From NCBI GenBank assembly GCA_050249955.1, contig JBFWPN010000002.1, forward strand, positions 310,001 to 374,000: a stretch of 64,000 nucleotides of DNA, in the 5' to 3' direction. Source of the stretch: CAVVIG01 sp050249955 (GTDB lineage: Bacteria; Acidobacteriota; Vicinamibacteria; Vicinamibacterales; CAVVIG01). This document shows, piece after piece, positions 34,993 to 43,006 of this stretch. The position numbers and the translations under genes were made by a program. The stretch's first letter is position 1; each line of letters starts with the position of its first letter. Under the pieces are notes generated by a model. It was not told the origin of the DNA. It saw only the letters and a list, made by a program, of their open reading frames with translations, and ran no database searches.

Positions 34993-35727
34993 CTAGCGCC
35001 CCGCAGCCAGTCGACGGACGAGCGGCTCCGGCAGGCCGGCCGCCGCCATCTTCTCCTGCGTCTGCTCGACCGGGTAGTCCACCCGGAACATGCCCAGCAC
35101 CTGCGCGTCCACGTCGAGGATCGCGTACGCGGCGCGCGGGTCCGCATCGCGCGGTTGTCCCACCGAACCCGGGTTCACCAGATACTTCGCGTCGGCGTCC
35201 AGCCGCAGGCCGTCCGCCCCGGGCGTGATGAGACCGATCGACCGTCCCTGGAGCTGGAACGCCATGGCCACGTGCGTGTGGCCGAAGAGGCACAGGCGCT
35301 GCCGCGCCGCGTCGATGGCGCGCCGCGCGTCGAGTTCGTCGAAGATGTACTCGTCTTCGTCCACGGGCGATCCGTGGCAGATCTCGAACGCGCCGTCCAC
35401 CACGCTGGGACCCTGCGGCAGCCTCGTCAGCCAGGTGCGGTGGTCCGCCGTGAGCGCGTTCAGCGTCCACTGCGCCGCCGCCCGCGCGGCGATGTTGAAG
35501 CCTTCCGCCTGGTCGATCCCGAACGCGATCTTGTCGTGGTTGCCGCGCACCAGGGCGACCGGCTCCAGCGCCACGACCCGGTCGATCACCTCGTTCGGAT
35601 CGGGTCCGTATCCCACGATGTCGCCGAGGACGACGATGCGGTCGTACCCGCGGCGCCGGGCGTCGTCGAGGCAGACGTCGAGCGCTTCGATGTTGGCGTG
35701 GATGTCGCTGAGGACCAGGTAGCGCAT
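34993..35727 (-). CDS. Metallophosphoesterase (YfcE/calcineurin-like)
   Basis: A 244-residue enzyme with all metal-binding motifs of the family: D-x-H in MRYLVLSDIHANIEAL, GD in VVLGDIVGYGPDP, GNHD in LVRGNHDKIAFG, CHGS in EICHGSPVDED and G-H-T-H in LCLFGHTHVAM, followed by NPGSVGQPRD. The set and length match the Metallophos_2 group of diadenosine-tetraphosphatase or phosphodiesterase-like proteins; the substrate is not predictable. It lies 37 bases downstream of aroK in the same direction and converges with the ccm operon. Confidence 0.9.
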   Translation of the reverse strand: MRYLVLSDIHANIEALDVCLDDARRRGYDRIVVLGDIVGYGPDPNEVIDRVVALEPVALVRGNHDKIAFGIDQAEGFNIAARAAAQWTLNALTADHRTWLTRLPQGPSVVDGAFEICHGSPVDEDEYIFDELDARRAIDAARQRLCLFGHTHVAMAFQLQGRSIGLITPGADGLRLDADAKYLVNPGSVGQPRDADPRAAYAILDVDAQVLGMFRVDYPVEQTQEKMAAAGLPEPLVRRLAAGR

Positions 35728-35764
35728 ATGGCAGGAACGTCGACTGGGGGCTCGGCCGAACGGG

Positions 35765-36265
35765 CTAGGGATTCAGCCAGTGCACGATCTCCTCGACGAT
35801 GGCCGGGATGCTGGCACGCTCCGCGTCCACGCGGTAGTGCGCATCGCCGTACGCGGCGCGACGGAGGAGGAACAGGCGCTCGAACTCGGCGCGATCGGCG
35901 GCAAGCGGACGCCGGCCGTCGGCCGGCACGCGCTGGATGATGCGCTGCATGGGGACGTCGAGCCACACGGTGGCGCCGTCATTCTTGATCACGGCCCGGT
36001 TCTTCGGGTCGATGAACGTGCCCCCGCCGGTGGCCACCACGAGGTGACGGGTGGGGACCTGCTCGAGCAGCACCGCCTGTTCGACGGCACGGAAGTAGGG
36101 TTCGCCGTGCTTCGCGAAAATGGCGGCCACCGTCTGCCGTTCGCGCTGCTCGATCATCTCGTCGATGTCCACGGCGCGCCATCCGAGGCGACGTGCCAGT
36201 GCCCGTGCCACCGATGACTTGCCAGCCCCCATGAAGCCCACGAGATAGATCTTGTCCGTGTTCAC
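35765..36265 (-). CDS. aroK: Shikimate kinase
   Basis: A 166-residue enzyme. Walker A is GFMGAGKSS, the shikimate-binding Asp is in VDIDEMIEQRERQTVA, and GGG in VVATGGGTFIDPKN also contacts shikimate. The lid region is RPLAADRAEFERLFLLRRAA. It phosphorylates shikimate for chorismate and aromatic amino acid synthesis. The GTG start overlaps the aroA stop (GTGA), so aroA and aroK, neighbouring steps of the pathway, are coupled. Confidence 0.95.
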   Translation of the reverse strand: MNTDKIYLVGFMGAGKSSVARALARRLGWRAVDIDEMIEQRERQTVAAIFAKHGEPYFRAVEQAVLLEQVPTRHLVVATGGGTFIDPKNRAVIKNDGATVWLDVPMQRIIQRVPADGRRPLAADRAEFERLFLLRRAAYGDAHYRVDAERASIPAIVEEIVHWLNP

Positions 36266-37548
36266 GCGACGAGCCGCTGCAGGGTGTCGAAGAAGCCGGG
36301 GTAGGAGATCACCACGGCTTCTGCGCCTTCGATGCTGGAGGGCCCCTGGGCGGCGAGGGCGGCGATCGCAAAGGCCATCGCCATGCGGTGGTCGCCGCCT
36401 GCGTGCGCCACGCCGCCGCGCGGCCGGCCGGTGCCGCGGACGGTGTAGCCGTCGCCGTGCTCCTCCGCGGCGATGCCCAGGTTTCTGAACCCGGTCACCA
36501 GCGTGGTGATGCGGTCGCTCTCCTTCACGCGGAGTTCGCCGGCCCCGTGGATGGTCACCTGGCCGCCGTGCGCCGCAAGCGCCGAGATGGCCGGGAGTTC
36601 GTCGATGAGCCCGGGGACCTCTTCCGGGGCAATCTCGAGCGTGCCCAGCCGGTCCGCAGCGACCACGACCGTGCCGAGCGGTTCGCCGGCGGCCACTGAC
36701 TGCGGATGGACCTCGACGTGGGCGCCGAAGCGGCGCAGCACATCGAGCAGCGCCGTGCGCGATGGGTTGAGGCCGACGCCCTCGATGGTCACCGACGAGC
36801 CGGGCAGCGAGGCTGCCGCCACCATCCAGAACGCCGCGGACGAGAAGTCGCCGGGTACCGGCAGTGACTGGCCGGTACCGCGCTGCCCGCCGTCGACCGA
36901 GACGGTCAGACCGTTCACCTTCACCTCGAAGCCGAAGGCGGCGAGGGCGCGCTCGGTGTGATCGCGCGTCTGGGCGGGTTCGGTCACCGACGTGGTGCCC
37001 TCCGTGTGGAGGCCAGCGAGGATGACGGCGCTCTTGACCTGGGCGCTGGGCACCTTCGGAGCGTAGGCGATGGGCGTGAGCGTGGTGCCGTGGATCGTCA
37101 GCGGCGCGTGGCCGTCGACCGCCTCGATGCGGGCACCCATGAGCCCGAGTGGTTCCATCACCCGGCGCATCGGGCGGCGCGAGAGCGACTCATCGCCGAT
37201 CATGATCGAGGTGAACGGTTGCGCCGCGAGGATCCCGGCCAGCATGCGCATGGTCGTGCCGGAGTTGCCGGCATCGAGCGTTGCGGATGGTGAACGGAAC
37301 CCCCGGATGCCTCGTCCATCTATGGTGACCGTCGTGCCGGTTCGGGCGATCTCGACACCGAGACCGCTGAGGCAGGTGAGCGTCGACTGGCAGTCGGCGC
37401 CGGGCGCATAATTGGTCAGTGCCGAGCGCCCCTCGGACAGCGCGGCCAGCAGTGCGTAGCGATGGGAAATGGACTTGTCGCCGGGCACGGTGAGCCGGCC
37501 CTGCACGCGCGCAGCGGGGGTGATCGTCGCAGTCGTGACCAGAGACAT
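36262..37548 (-). CDS. aroA: 5-enolpyruvylshikimate-3-phosphate synthase
   Basis: A 428-residue enzyme with two repeat domains. VPGDKSISHRYALLAAL begins the active site; LDAGNSGTTMRMLAG follows and carries the GNSGTTxR form usual for class II enzymes. RDHTERALAAFG, PGDFSSAAFWMVAA, LIDELPAISALAA and LRVKESDRI complete the pattern. It makes EPSP from shikimate-3-phosphate and phosphoenolpyruvate. The ATG at 37548 follows a TAAGAT box by seven bases. Transcription continues into aroK. Confidence 0.96.
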   Translation of the reverse strand: MSLVTTATITPAARVQGRLTVPGDKSISHRYALLAALSEGRSALTNYAPGADCQSTLTCLSGLGVEIARTGTTVTIDGRGIRGFRSPSATLDAGNSGTTMRMLAGILAAQPFTSIMIGDESLSRRPMRRVMEPLGLMGARIEAVDGHAPLTIHGTTLTPIAYAPKVPSAQVKSAVILAGLHTEGTTSVTEPAQTRDHTERALAAFGFEVKVNGLTVSVDGGQRGTGQSLPVPGDFSSAAFWMVAAASLPGSSVTIEGVGLNPSRTALLDVLRRFGAHVEVHPQSVAAGEPLGTVVVAADRLGTLEIAPEEVPGLIDELPAISALAAHGGQVTIHGAGELRVKESDRITTLVTGFRNLGIAAEEHGDGYTVRGTGRPRGGVAHAGGDHRMAMAFAIAALAAQGPSSIEGAEAVVISYPGFFDTLQRLVA

Positions 37549-37555
37549 CCGACAG

Positions 37556-37561
37556 ATCTTA
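37556..37561 (-). promoter_or_regulatory. -10-like TAAGAT 7 bases before the aroA start
   Basis: On the minus strand TAAGAT, seven bases, ATG. No Shine-Dalgarno site; consistent with a leaderless aroA-aroK transcript. A weak TTGGGC lies 19 bases upstream of it. Confidence 0.45.
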
Positions 37562-37572
37562 CGACAGTCGGC

Positions 37573-37602
37573 TTGACATCGCCCAACAGATGGGGTGGTA
37601 TT
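37573..37602 (+). promoter_or_regulatory. Promoter for the anti-sigma-type gene, TTGACA-N18-GGTATT
   Basis: A perfect -35 TTGACA (37573-37578) faces the gene at 37617. The -10 is less clear: GGTATT at 37597-37602 gives 18-base spacing. The resulting leader would be about ten bases or less. Confidence 0.45.
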
Positions 37603-37616
37603 CGAACTCGAGTTTC

Positions 37617-38081
37617 ATGGCGCACACACATCCCCTGAGCATCCGCCTGGAGTTCACCAGCGCGTTCGACATGCTCGACGTCCTCGAGGTGGTCACCGGC
37701 CATGCCTGCAAGCAGGTCGGGCTGGACGAGGACTCGGTCCACTGGGTCAGCGTGGCGGTGCGCGAGTCGGTGGCGAACGCCATCAAGCACGGCAACCGGA
37801 ACGACGCCGCCAAGAAGGTCTTCGTGGGCTTCGACGGCACGTTCGGCGCTGTTCCCGAACTGGCCATCAGCGTCCGCGATCAGGGCGCCGGGTTCGACCC
37901 CGAGGATGTGGCGGACCCGCTGGCGCCGGAGAACCTCCTCAAGGGGAGCGGCCGCGGCATCTTCCTCATCCGCAGCTTCATGGACGAGATGTGCCTCCAG
38001 CGTGCGCCCGAGGGCGGCATGGAGATGCGGATGGTCAAGCGTGCCCAGCCAGCGTCCGCCAGCGACGGTCCTGCCGCCTGA
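37617..38081 (+). CDS. Anti-sigma-factor-type serine kinase/ATP-binding protein (RsbW-like)
   Basis: A 154-residue GHKL ATPase domain protein. The N box is VSVAVRESVANAIKHGNRND, the G1 box is SVRDQGAGFDPEDV and the G2 region is LKGSGRGIFLIRSFMDEM. This is the single-domain layout of RsbW/SpoIIAB anti-sigma factors, which bind sigma factors and phosphorylate an STAS-domain antagonist. No sigma factor or antagonist gene is nearby, so its partner is unknown. ATG 37617 is chosen; an ATG nine codons upstream precedes it but would lie in the promoter. It is divergent from aroA. Confidence 0.85.
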   Translation: MAHTHPLSIRLEFTSAFDMLDVLEVVTGHACKQVGLDEDSVHWVSVAVRESVANAIKHGNRNDAAKKVFVGFDGTFGAVPELAISVRDQGAGFDPEDVADPLAPENLLKGSGRGIFLIRSFMDEMCLQRAPEGGMEMRMVKRAQPASASDGPAA

Positions 38082-38098
38082 AACCTCACCAGCTCCCA

Positions 38099-38902
38099 AT
38101 GCCTCACAATCCGTTGTACCTGACCACTGCGGTCGAGTCGGTCGTCCGTGCGGGCGACGTCATGCTCGAGCGCTTCGGCACGGACGTCCGTGTAGACCTG
38201 AAGGGGGCCATCGATCTGGTGACCGAGGTCGACGTGGCCATCGAGCGAGAGTTCCGCGCCCGCATCGCCGAGCGCTTTCCCGAACACGTGGTCCTCGGCG
38301 AGGAGATGGGCGGCAGCGTCGCGGTCCCCGAGGGGGCGTGCTGGGTGTTCGACCCGATCGACGGCACGACGAACTTCGCGCATGGGCTGCCGATCTTCTG
38401 TTCGTCGCTCGCGCTGGAGATCGACGGCGTGGCACAGCTGGCCGCGGTCTACGACCCGACCCGCCGTGAGCTCTTCACGGCCGAGCGGGGCGGTGGGGCC
38501 TTCCTCAACGGCACGCCCGTCCACGTCTCGCAGCCGGCCAGCCTGCTCGAGGCGGTCCTGGTCACCGGCTTCCCGTACGACGTGCACGCCCGGGTGGCCG
38601 AGATCGTGGGGCTGTTCGCCGAGTTCGTCGGGAAGGCCCGTGCGGTGCGCCGGCTCGGATCGGCCGCGATCGATCTCTGCTACGTCGCCGCCGGCCGGCT
38701 GGACGGCTTCTGGGAGCGCGACCTCAATGCGTGGGACATCGCCGGGGGCGCCCTTCTGGTCGAGGAGGCCGGCGGCCGCATCACCAACTTCCGCGGAGAA
38801 CCCTTCACGTCGCGGGGGCGCGAGGTGGTGGCCAGCAACGGCCGGATCCACCAGGCCATGCTCGACGTGATTGCTGGCCCGCGCACCTACATCGGCCGCT
38901 GA
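38099..38902 (+). CDS. Inositol monophosphatase-family enzyme
   Basis: A 267-residue enzyme with the metal-binding motifs of the family: IDLVTEVDVAIE, VLGEEMGGS, WVFDPIDGTTNFAHGLPIF and LNAWDIAGGALLVEEAGGRI. It dephosphorylates inositol-1-phosphate or related sugar phosphates with Mg2+; some members act on fructose-1,6-bisphosphate or adenosine phosphates, and sequence alone does not choose. The ATG at 38099 is 17 bases after the anti-sigma-type gene, so the two are probably co-transcribed. A symmetrical dyad follows 26 bases after its stop. Confidence 0.92.
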   Translation: MPHNPLYLTTAVESVVRAGDVMLERFGTDVRVDLKGAIDLVTEVDVAIEREFRARIAERFPEHVVLGEEMGGSVAVPEGACWVFDPIDGTTNFAHGLPIFCSSLALEIDGVAQLAAVYDPTRRELFTAERGGGAFLNGTPVHVSQPASLLEAVLVTGFPYDVHARVAEIVGLFAEFVGKARAVRRLGSAAIDLCYVAAGRLDGFWERDLNAWDIAGGALLVEEAGGRITNFRGEPFTSRGREVVASNGRIHQAMLDVIAGPRTYIGR

Positions 38903-38928
38903 ACCGGTGTCGGCGGGACCGGACGGCA

Positions 38929-38948
38929 CTGTTATCCGCGGATGACAG
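38929..38948. promoter_or_regulatory. 20-base near-perfect palindrome
   Basis: CTGTTATCCGCGGATGACAG reads almost the same on both strands: only one pair of positions breaks the symmetry. It lies between the inositol-phosphatase stop and the beta-barrel gene at 39093. As DNA it looks like an operator for a dimeric regulator; it is short of a loop and so a poor terminator. Confidence 0.45.
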
Positions 38949-39092
38949 CGCGATGAATCGGGCCTGAAATCGTTCCCAAATCCCGGACCTCGGCTGGCAC
39001 CGCTCCTGCTTTGTCAGGGGTCGGGTTGCCGCTGCTGCGGCATCCCTTCCCGCGATCCGCGCCCCCAGGCGGACGCTACTCAGAGGAGCGCC

Positions 39093-39794
39093 ATGCGTCG
39101 TCTACCGTTTGCTGCCACCGCGCTGTTCGTGCTTGCCAGCCTCGTCGCGCCTGCGTCGAGCGAAGCGCAGCAGTCGCTGAACTTCCATGTCGGCGGGTTC
39201 GTGCCCAGGGCCGAACGGAACCGGGACCGGCAGGACGTGCTCTGGAACAACCTCGACTTCCTCTCCTTCAATACCCGCGACTTCAACGGCGCCACGGCCG
39301 GCGCCGAGTACCTCGTCGGCCTGGGCGAGTTCCTGGATGCCGGGCTCGGCGTCGGGATCTATTCGAAGTCCGTGCCCAGCGTGTACTCGCGGCTGGTCAA
39401 CGCCAACGGCTCCGAGATCGACCAGGACCTGAAGCTCCGCATGGTGCCGTTCACGGCCACCGTGCGCTTCCTGCCGTTCGGCCGATCCGGAGCGATCGAG
39501 CCCTACATCGGCGCGGGCGTGGCCGTGATCAACTGGCGCTACACCGAGGTCGGCGAGTTCGTGGACTTCACCGACAACTCGATCTTCGACGATGAGTTCA
39601 CGGGGAAGGGGACGGCGACCGGGCCGACCATCCTGGGCGGCGTCACGTTCCCCATCGGAGATGCGTGGAACCTGGGTGGCGAGATCCGCTGGCAGCGCGC
39701 CCTGGGCAACCTGCCCTCCGACCTCGGCTTCGCGGGCGACAAGGTCGACCTGGGTGGCGTGAGCTACCTGGCCACGTTCCGCGTGCGCTTCTAG
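39093..39794 (+). CDS. Outer-membrane beta-barrel protein
   Basis: A 233-residue secreted protein: signal peptide of about 25 residues (to SSEAQ), then alternating strands ending in a C-terminal aromatic residue, ATFRVRF, the signal for the outer-membrane BAM machinery. The strands SLNFHVGGFVPRAERN, AIEPYIGAGVAVINWRYTEV and GPTILGGVTFPIGDAWNLGG recall OmpW-like eight-stranded barrels, though no specific family is certain. GAGGAG six bases before the ATG is a strong ribosome site. No partner gene is next to it. Confidence 0.75.
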   Translation: MRRLPFAATALFVLASLVAPASSEAQQSLNFHVGGFVPRAERNRDRQDVLWNNLDFLSFNTRDFNGATAGAEYLVGLGEFLDAGLGVGIYSKSVPSVYSRLVNANGSEIDQDLKLRMVPFTATVRFLPFGRSGAIEPYIGAGVAVINWRYTEVGEFVDFTDNSIFDDEFTGKGTATGPTILGGVTFPIGDAWNLGGEIRWQRALGNLPSDLGFAGDKVDLGGVSYLATFRVRF

Positions 39795-39850
39795 GAGTCT
39801 GATGGTCCGCAGCCGCCGCACCTGCCGCATGTGCAGGGCAGGCGGCGGGA

Positions 39851-41359
39851 CTACCGGGCGGGTGCGCGTCGATACAGCGCGACACCCGCAGCTTCGCAGG
39901 TGCGGGTGTAGCCGTCGAGGAACGACGGGTGCTCGCGGACGATCTGCGCCAGCATGTCGCCCCCTTCCGCCTTCTCCTCGACGAGGATCCAGCCGGCAAA
40001 CGGGCGTGGCGTGACGAGGGCATTGAGCCAGATGTCGCCGTTGCCTTCGTGCAGGAAGTCGCGGAGCGAATAGCCCGCCCTCGACAGGTCCTGCATGTAG
40101 TGCCCGAGCGACCCCATGCTGGCCATGATGCTCTCGCCCCGATAGTCCCGCGCCAGGCAGGCGGTCACCCTGTCCCGCGCGATGATGTTCGGTCGGTCCC
40201 ACTGTGCCTCGGTCACCATGGGCGCCTCCCGGTCCATCGGTCGAAGGTCCCAGGCCACGAGGCCAGCCAGGATGATCACGAGCAGCGGTCGCGCGCGCTT
40301 CCAGGTGCCGGCGGCGACGCCCGCGCACACCGCCTGCAGGGCGATCAGCGGCACCATGTACCGGATGCGGTACGGGTGGCCGTCCACGAACGCACTCCAG
40401 GGCACGGCAGCCATGCCCGCAAGGGCGAGTGGGAGCAGGTGAGTGGCCCGCGTGCGGTGCGACAGGGCCTGCGCGGTCAACACCACCGCACCGACCGCGG
40501 CAGCCGCGAGCACCGCGCTGCCGCTCAGGGCATGCAGGCCCCAGACGATCTGCTTCACCGCTTCGAGCGGCTGACCCTGCGCCGGGTTCTCGGGGACGAA
40601 GAACCCGCTGGCGAACCAGGACCCGACCACCACCTTGCTGAAGACGCTGAAGCCGACGAGGGCCGCGAGCGGATAGATGGCGATCCGCAGCACCAGGCGC
40701 GCCGCCATGCGGCCCGGCAGGCCACGTCGCCACAGCACCCACACGGCTGCCCCGAGCGACCCGATGGCGACGGGCCACGCCTCGTAGCGGGTGAGGCAGG
40801 CGAGCGCCAGCGTCCACCCGACCTGTGCGGCAGACGGCCGTGACGGGGCCGTGCCGCGTGTCGCCGCCGCGGCCTCGTCGCAGTAGGCGATGAGGAGGGC
40901 GATGCCCGCCAGCGAGAGCGCGAGCAGCAGCGGCTCGGTCATCGGCGTCGACTGCAGGTAGAGAACGTTCGGGTTCAGCGCGAAGACCAGCGACCCCGCG
41001 CCGGCCGCGAGCCATGAGCCGGTCGTGCGGGCGATGAGCCAGGCAATCGCCGTCGTGGCGACGGCGAACGACAGGATCGAGATCGCCACGCCCGACGCAC
41101 CTGAGCGATACAGAGCGTCGACCTGCACTGGCAGGGCATTGAGGAGGTGGGGCAGCGGCAGCCACACCGCACCAACCTGTTGCCATCCTGGCGTGATGCT
41201 GTCGGCGATGCGGCGCGCGACCACCAGGTGCCCGCGGGCGTCGTAGTGGCTCAGGGTGAGGCCGAGTGCCGCATAGCGAAGCGCGACGAGCGTGCCCAGC
41301 AGGGCTGATGCGGCCGCCACCGCCACGAGCGGACCGCGCCGCCATTCGCCGAACTGCAC
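39851..41359 (-). CDS. Polytopic GT-C-type glycosyltransferase
   Basis: A 502-residue protein with about ten membrane segments and a C-terminal soluble region of about 130 residues. The first exterior loop has LSHYDARGHLVVARRIADSI, then TPGWQQVGAVWLPLPHLLNA: an Asp in the first loop and a W-x-P-x-x-H loop are typical of GT-C proteins of the PMT/ArnT type. It probably uses a polyprenyl-phosphate sugar donor. The GTG start is six bases downstream of a TACAAT box that forms half of a symmetrical divergent promoter shared with the gene at 41402. Confidence 0.65.
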   Translation of the reverse strand: MQFGEWRRGPLVAVAAASALLGTLVALRYAALGLTLSHYDARGHLVVARRIADSITPGWQQVGAVWLPLPHLLNALPVQVDALYRSGASGVAISILSFAVATTAIAWLIARTTGSWLAAGAGSLVFALNPNVLYLQSTPMTEPLLLALSLAGIALLIAYCDEAAAATRGTAPSRPSAAQVGWTLALACLTRYEAWPVAIGSLGAAVWVLWRRGLPGRMAARLVLRIAIYPLAALVGFSVFSKVVVGSWFASGFFVPENPAQGQPLEAVKQIVWGLHALSGSAVLAAAAVGAVVLTAQALSHRTRATHLLPLALAGMAAVPWSAFVDGHPYRIRYMVPLIALQAVCAGVAAGTWKRARPLLVIILAGLVAWDLRPMDREAPMVTEAQWDRPNIIARDRVTACLARDYRGESIMASMGSLGHYMQDLSRAGYSLRDFLHEGNGDIWLNALVTPRPFAGWILVEEKAEGGDMLAQIVREHPSFLDGYTRTCEAAGVALYRRAPAR

Positions 41360-41362
41360 CGG

Positions 41363-41391
41363 GTGATTGTACCTGCTCCTGTTACAATCAC
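41363..41391. promoter_or_regulatory. Symmetrical divergent promoter (9-base inverted repeat containing two TACAAT boxes)
   Basis: GTGATTGTA (41363-41371), 11 bases, TACAATCAC (41383-41391) is a perfect inverted repeat. Each arm contains TACAAT reading outward: one ends six bases before the GTG at 41359 on the minus strand, the other 13 bases before the ATG at 41402. It may be a two-way promoter, an operator, or both. Confidence 0.5.
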
Positions 41392-41401
41392 CTGTTCACC
41401 T

Positions 41402-41998
41402 ATGCGGAAGTTCGTTGACTGGGTCCAGGCCGTCGCCCTGGGACTGGGCGCCCCCGGTCTCTTCCTTGCCGCCCTCCTCGACTCGTCGTTTCTCTCGCTG
41501 CCGGAAGTCGTCGACATCCTGCTGATCTGGATGACGACCCACCACAAGTCGCTGATGCTGCTCTATGCGGCGAGCGCCACGGCCGGGTCGGTGATCGGCT
41601 GCCTCATGCTCTACGCGGTGGGTCGCAAGGGCGACCAGTTCATCCAGCGCCGGTTCAGCGCCGATCGGGTGGAGCGAGCCCTCGGGGCGTTCCGCCGCTT
41701 CGGCCTGATGGCCGTGCTCATCCCGTCGCTGCTGCCGCCGCCGATGCCGTTCAAGATCTTCGTGCTGCTGGCCGGTGCGGCAGGCATCAGCCCGGGGCGC
41801 TTCGCGGTGGCCATCACGATCGGCCGCGGCATCCGATACTTCGGCGAGGGGCTGCTCGCGGTCTGGTACGGCGACGCGGCCCTGGCCTTCCTCGAGTCGA
41901 ACGGACGGGCCATTTCGCTGTGGCTGGCCGGCATCTGTGTCGCGGGCCTGGTCGCCTACGTCGTCTGGCAGAAGACGCGTGGTGGCCGTCGACAGTAA
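41402..41998 (+). CDS. DedA/VTT-family (YqaA-like) membrane protein
   Basis: A 198-residue protein with the SNARE-associated (VTT) domain: GAPGLFLAALLDSSFLSLPE, then ATAGSVIGCLMLYAVGRKG, the glycine and charged pattern LMAVLIPSLLPPPMPFKIFV and ITIGRGIRYFGEGLLAVWYG. DedA-family proteins act in flipping or recycling polyprenyl phosphate and phospholipids across the membrane. That fits the surrounding lipid-linked glycan genes. The ATG at 41402 begins before the first helix; an in-frame ATT-type extension upstream enters the promoter. Confidence 0.85.
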   Translation: MRKFVDWVQAVALGLGAPGLFLAALLDSSFLSLPEVVDILLIWMTTHHKSLMLLYAASATAGSVIGCLMLYAVGRKGDQFIQRRFSADRVERALGAFRRFGLMAVLIPSLLPPPMPFKIFVLLAGAAGISPGRFAVAITIGRGIRYFGEGLLAVWYGDAALAFLESNGRAISLWLAGICVAGLVAYVVWQKTRGGRRQ

Positions 41999-42001
41999 AC
42001 T

Positions 42002-42007
42002 TATACT
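42002..42007 (+). promoter_or_regulatory. -10-like TATACT 9 bases before the GT2 start
   Basis: TATACT, nine bases, ATG at 42017; near-perfect -10 with no ribosome binding site. It begins just after the DedA stop codon. Confidence 0.45.
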
Positions 42008-42016
42008 CACGCCCAC

Positions 42017-43003
<987 letters not shown>

Positions 43004-43006
43004 GCG

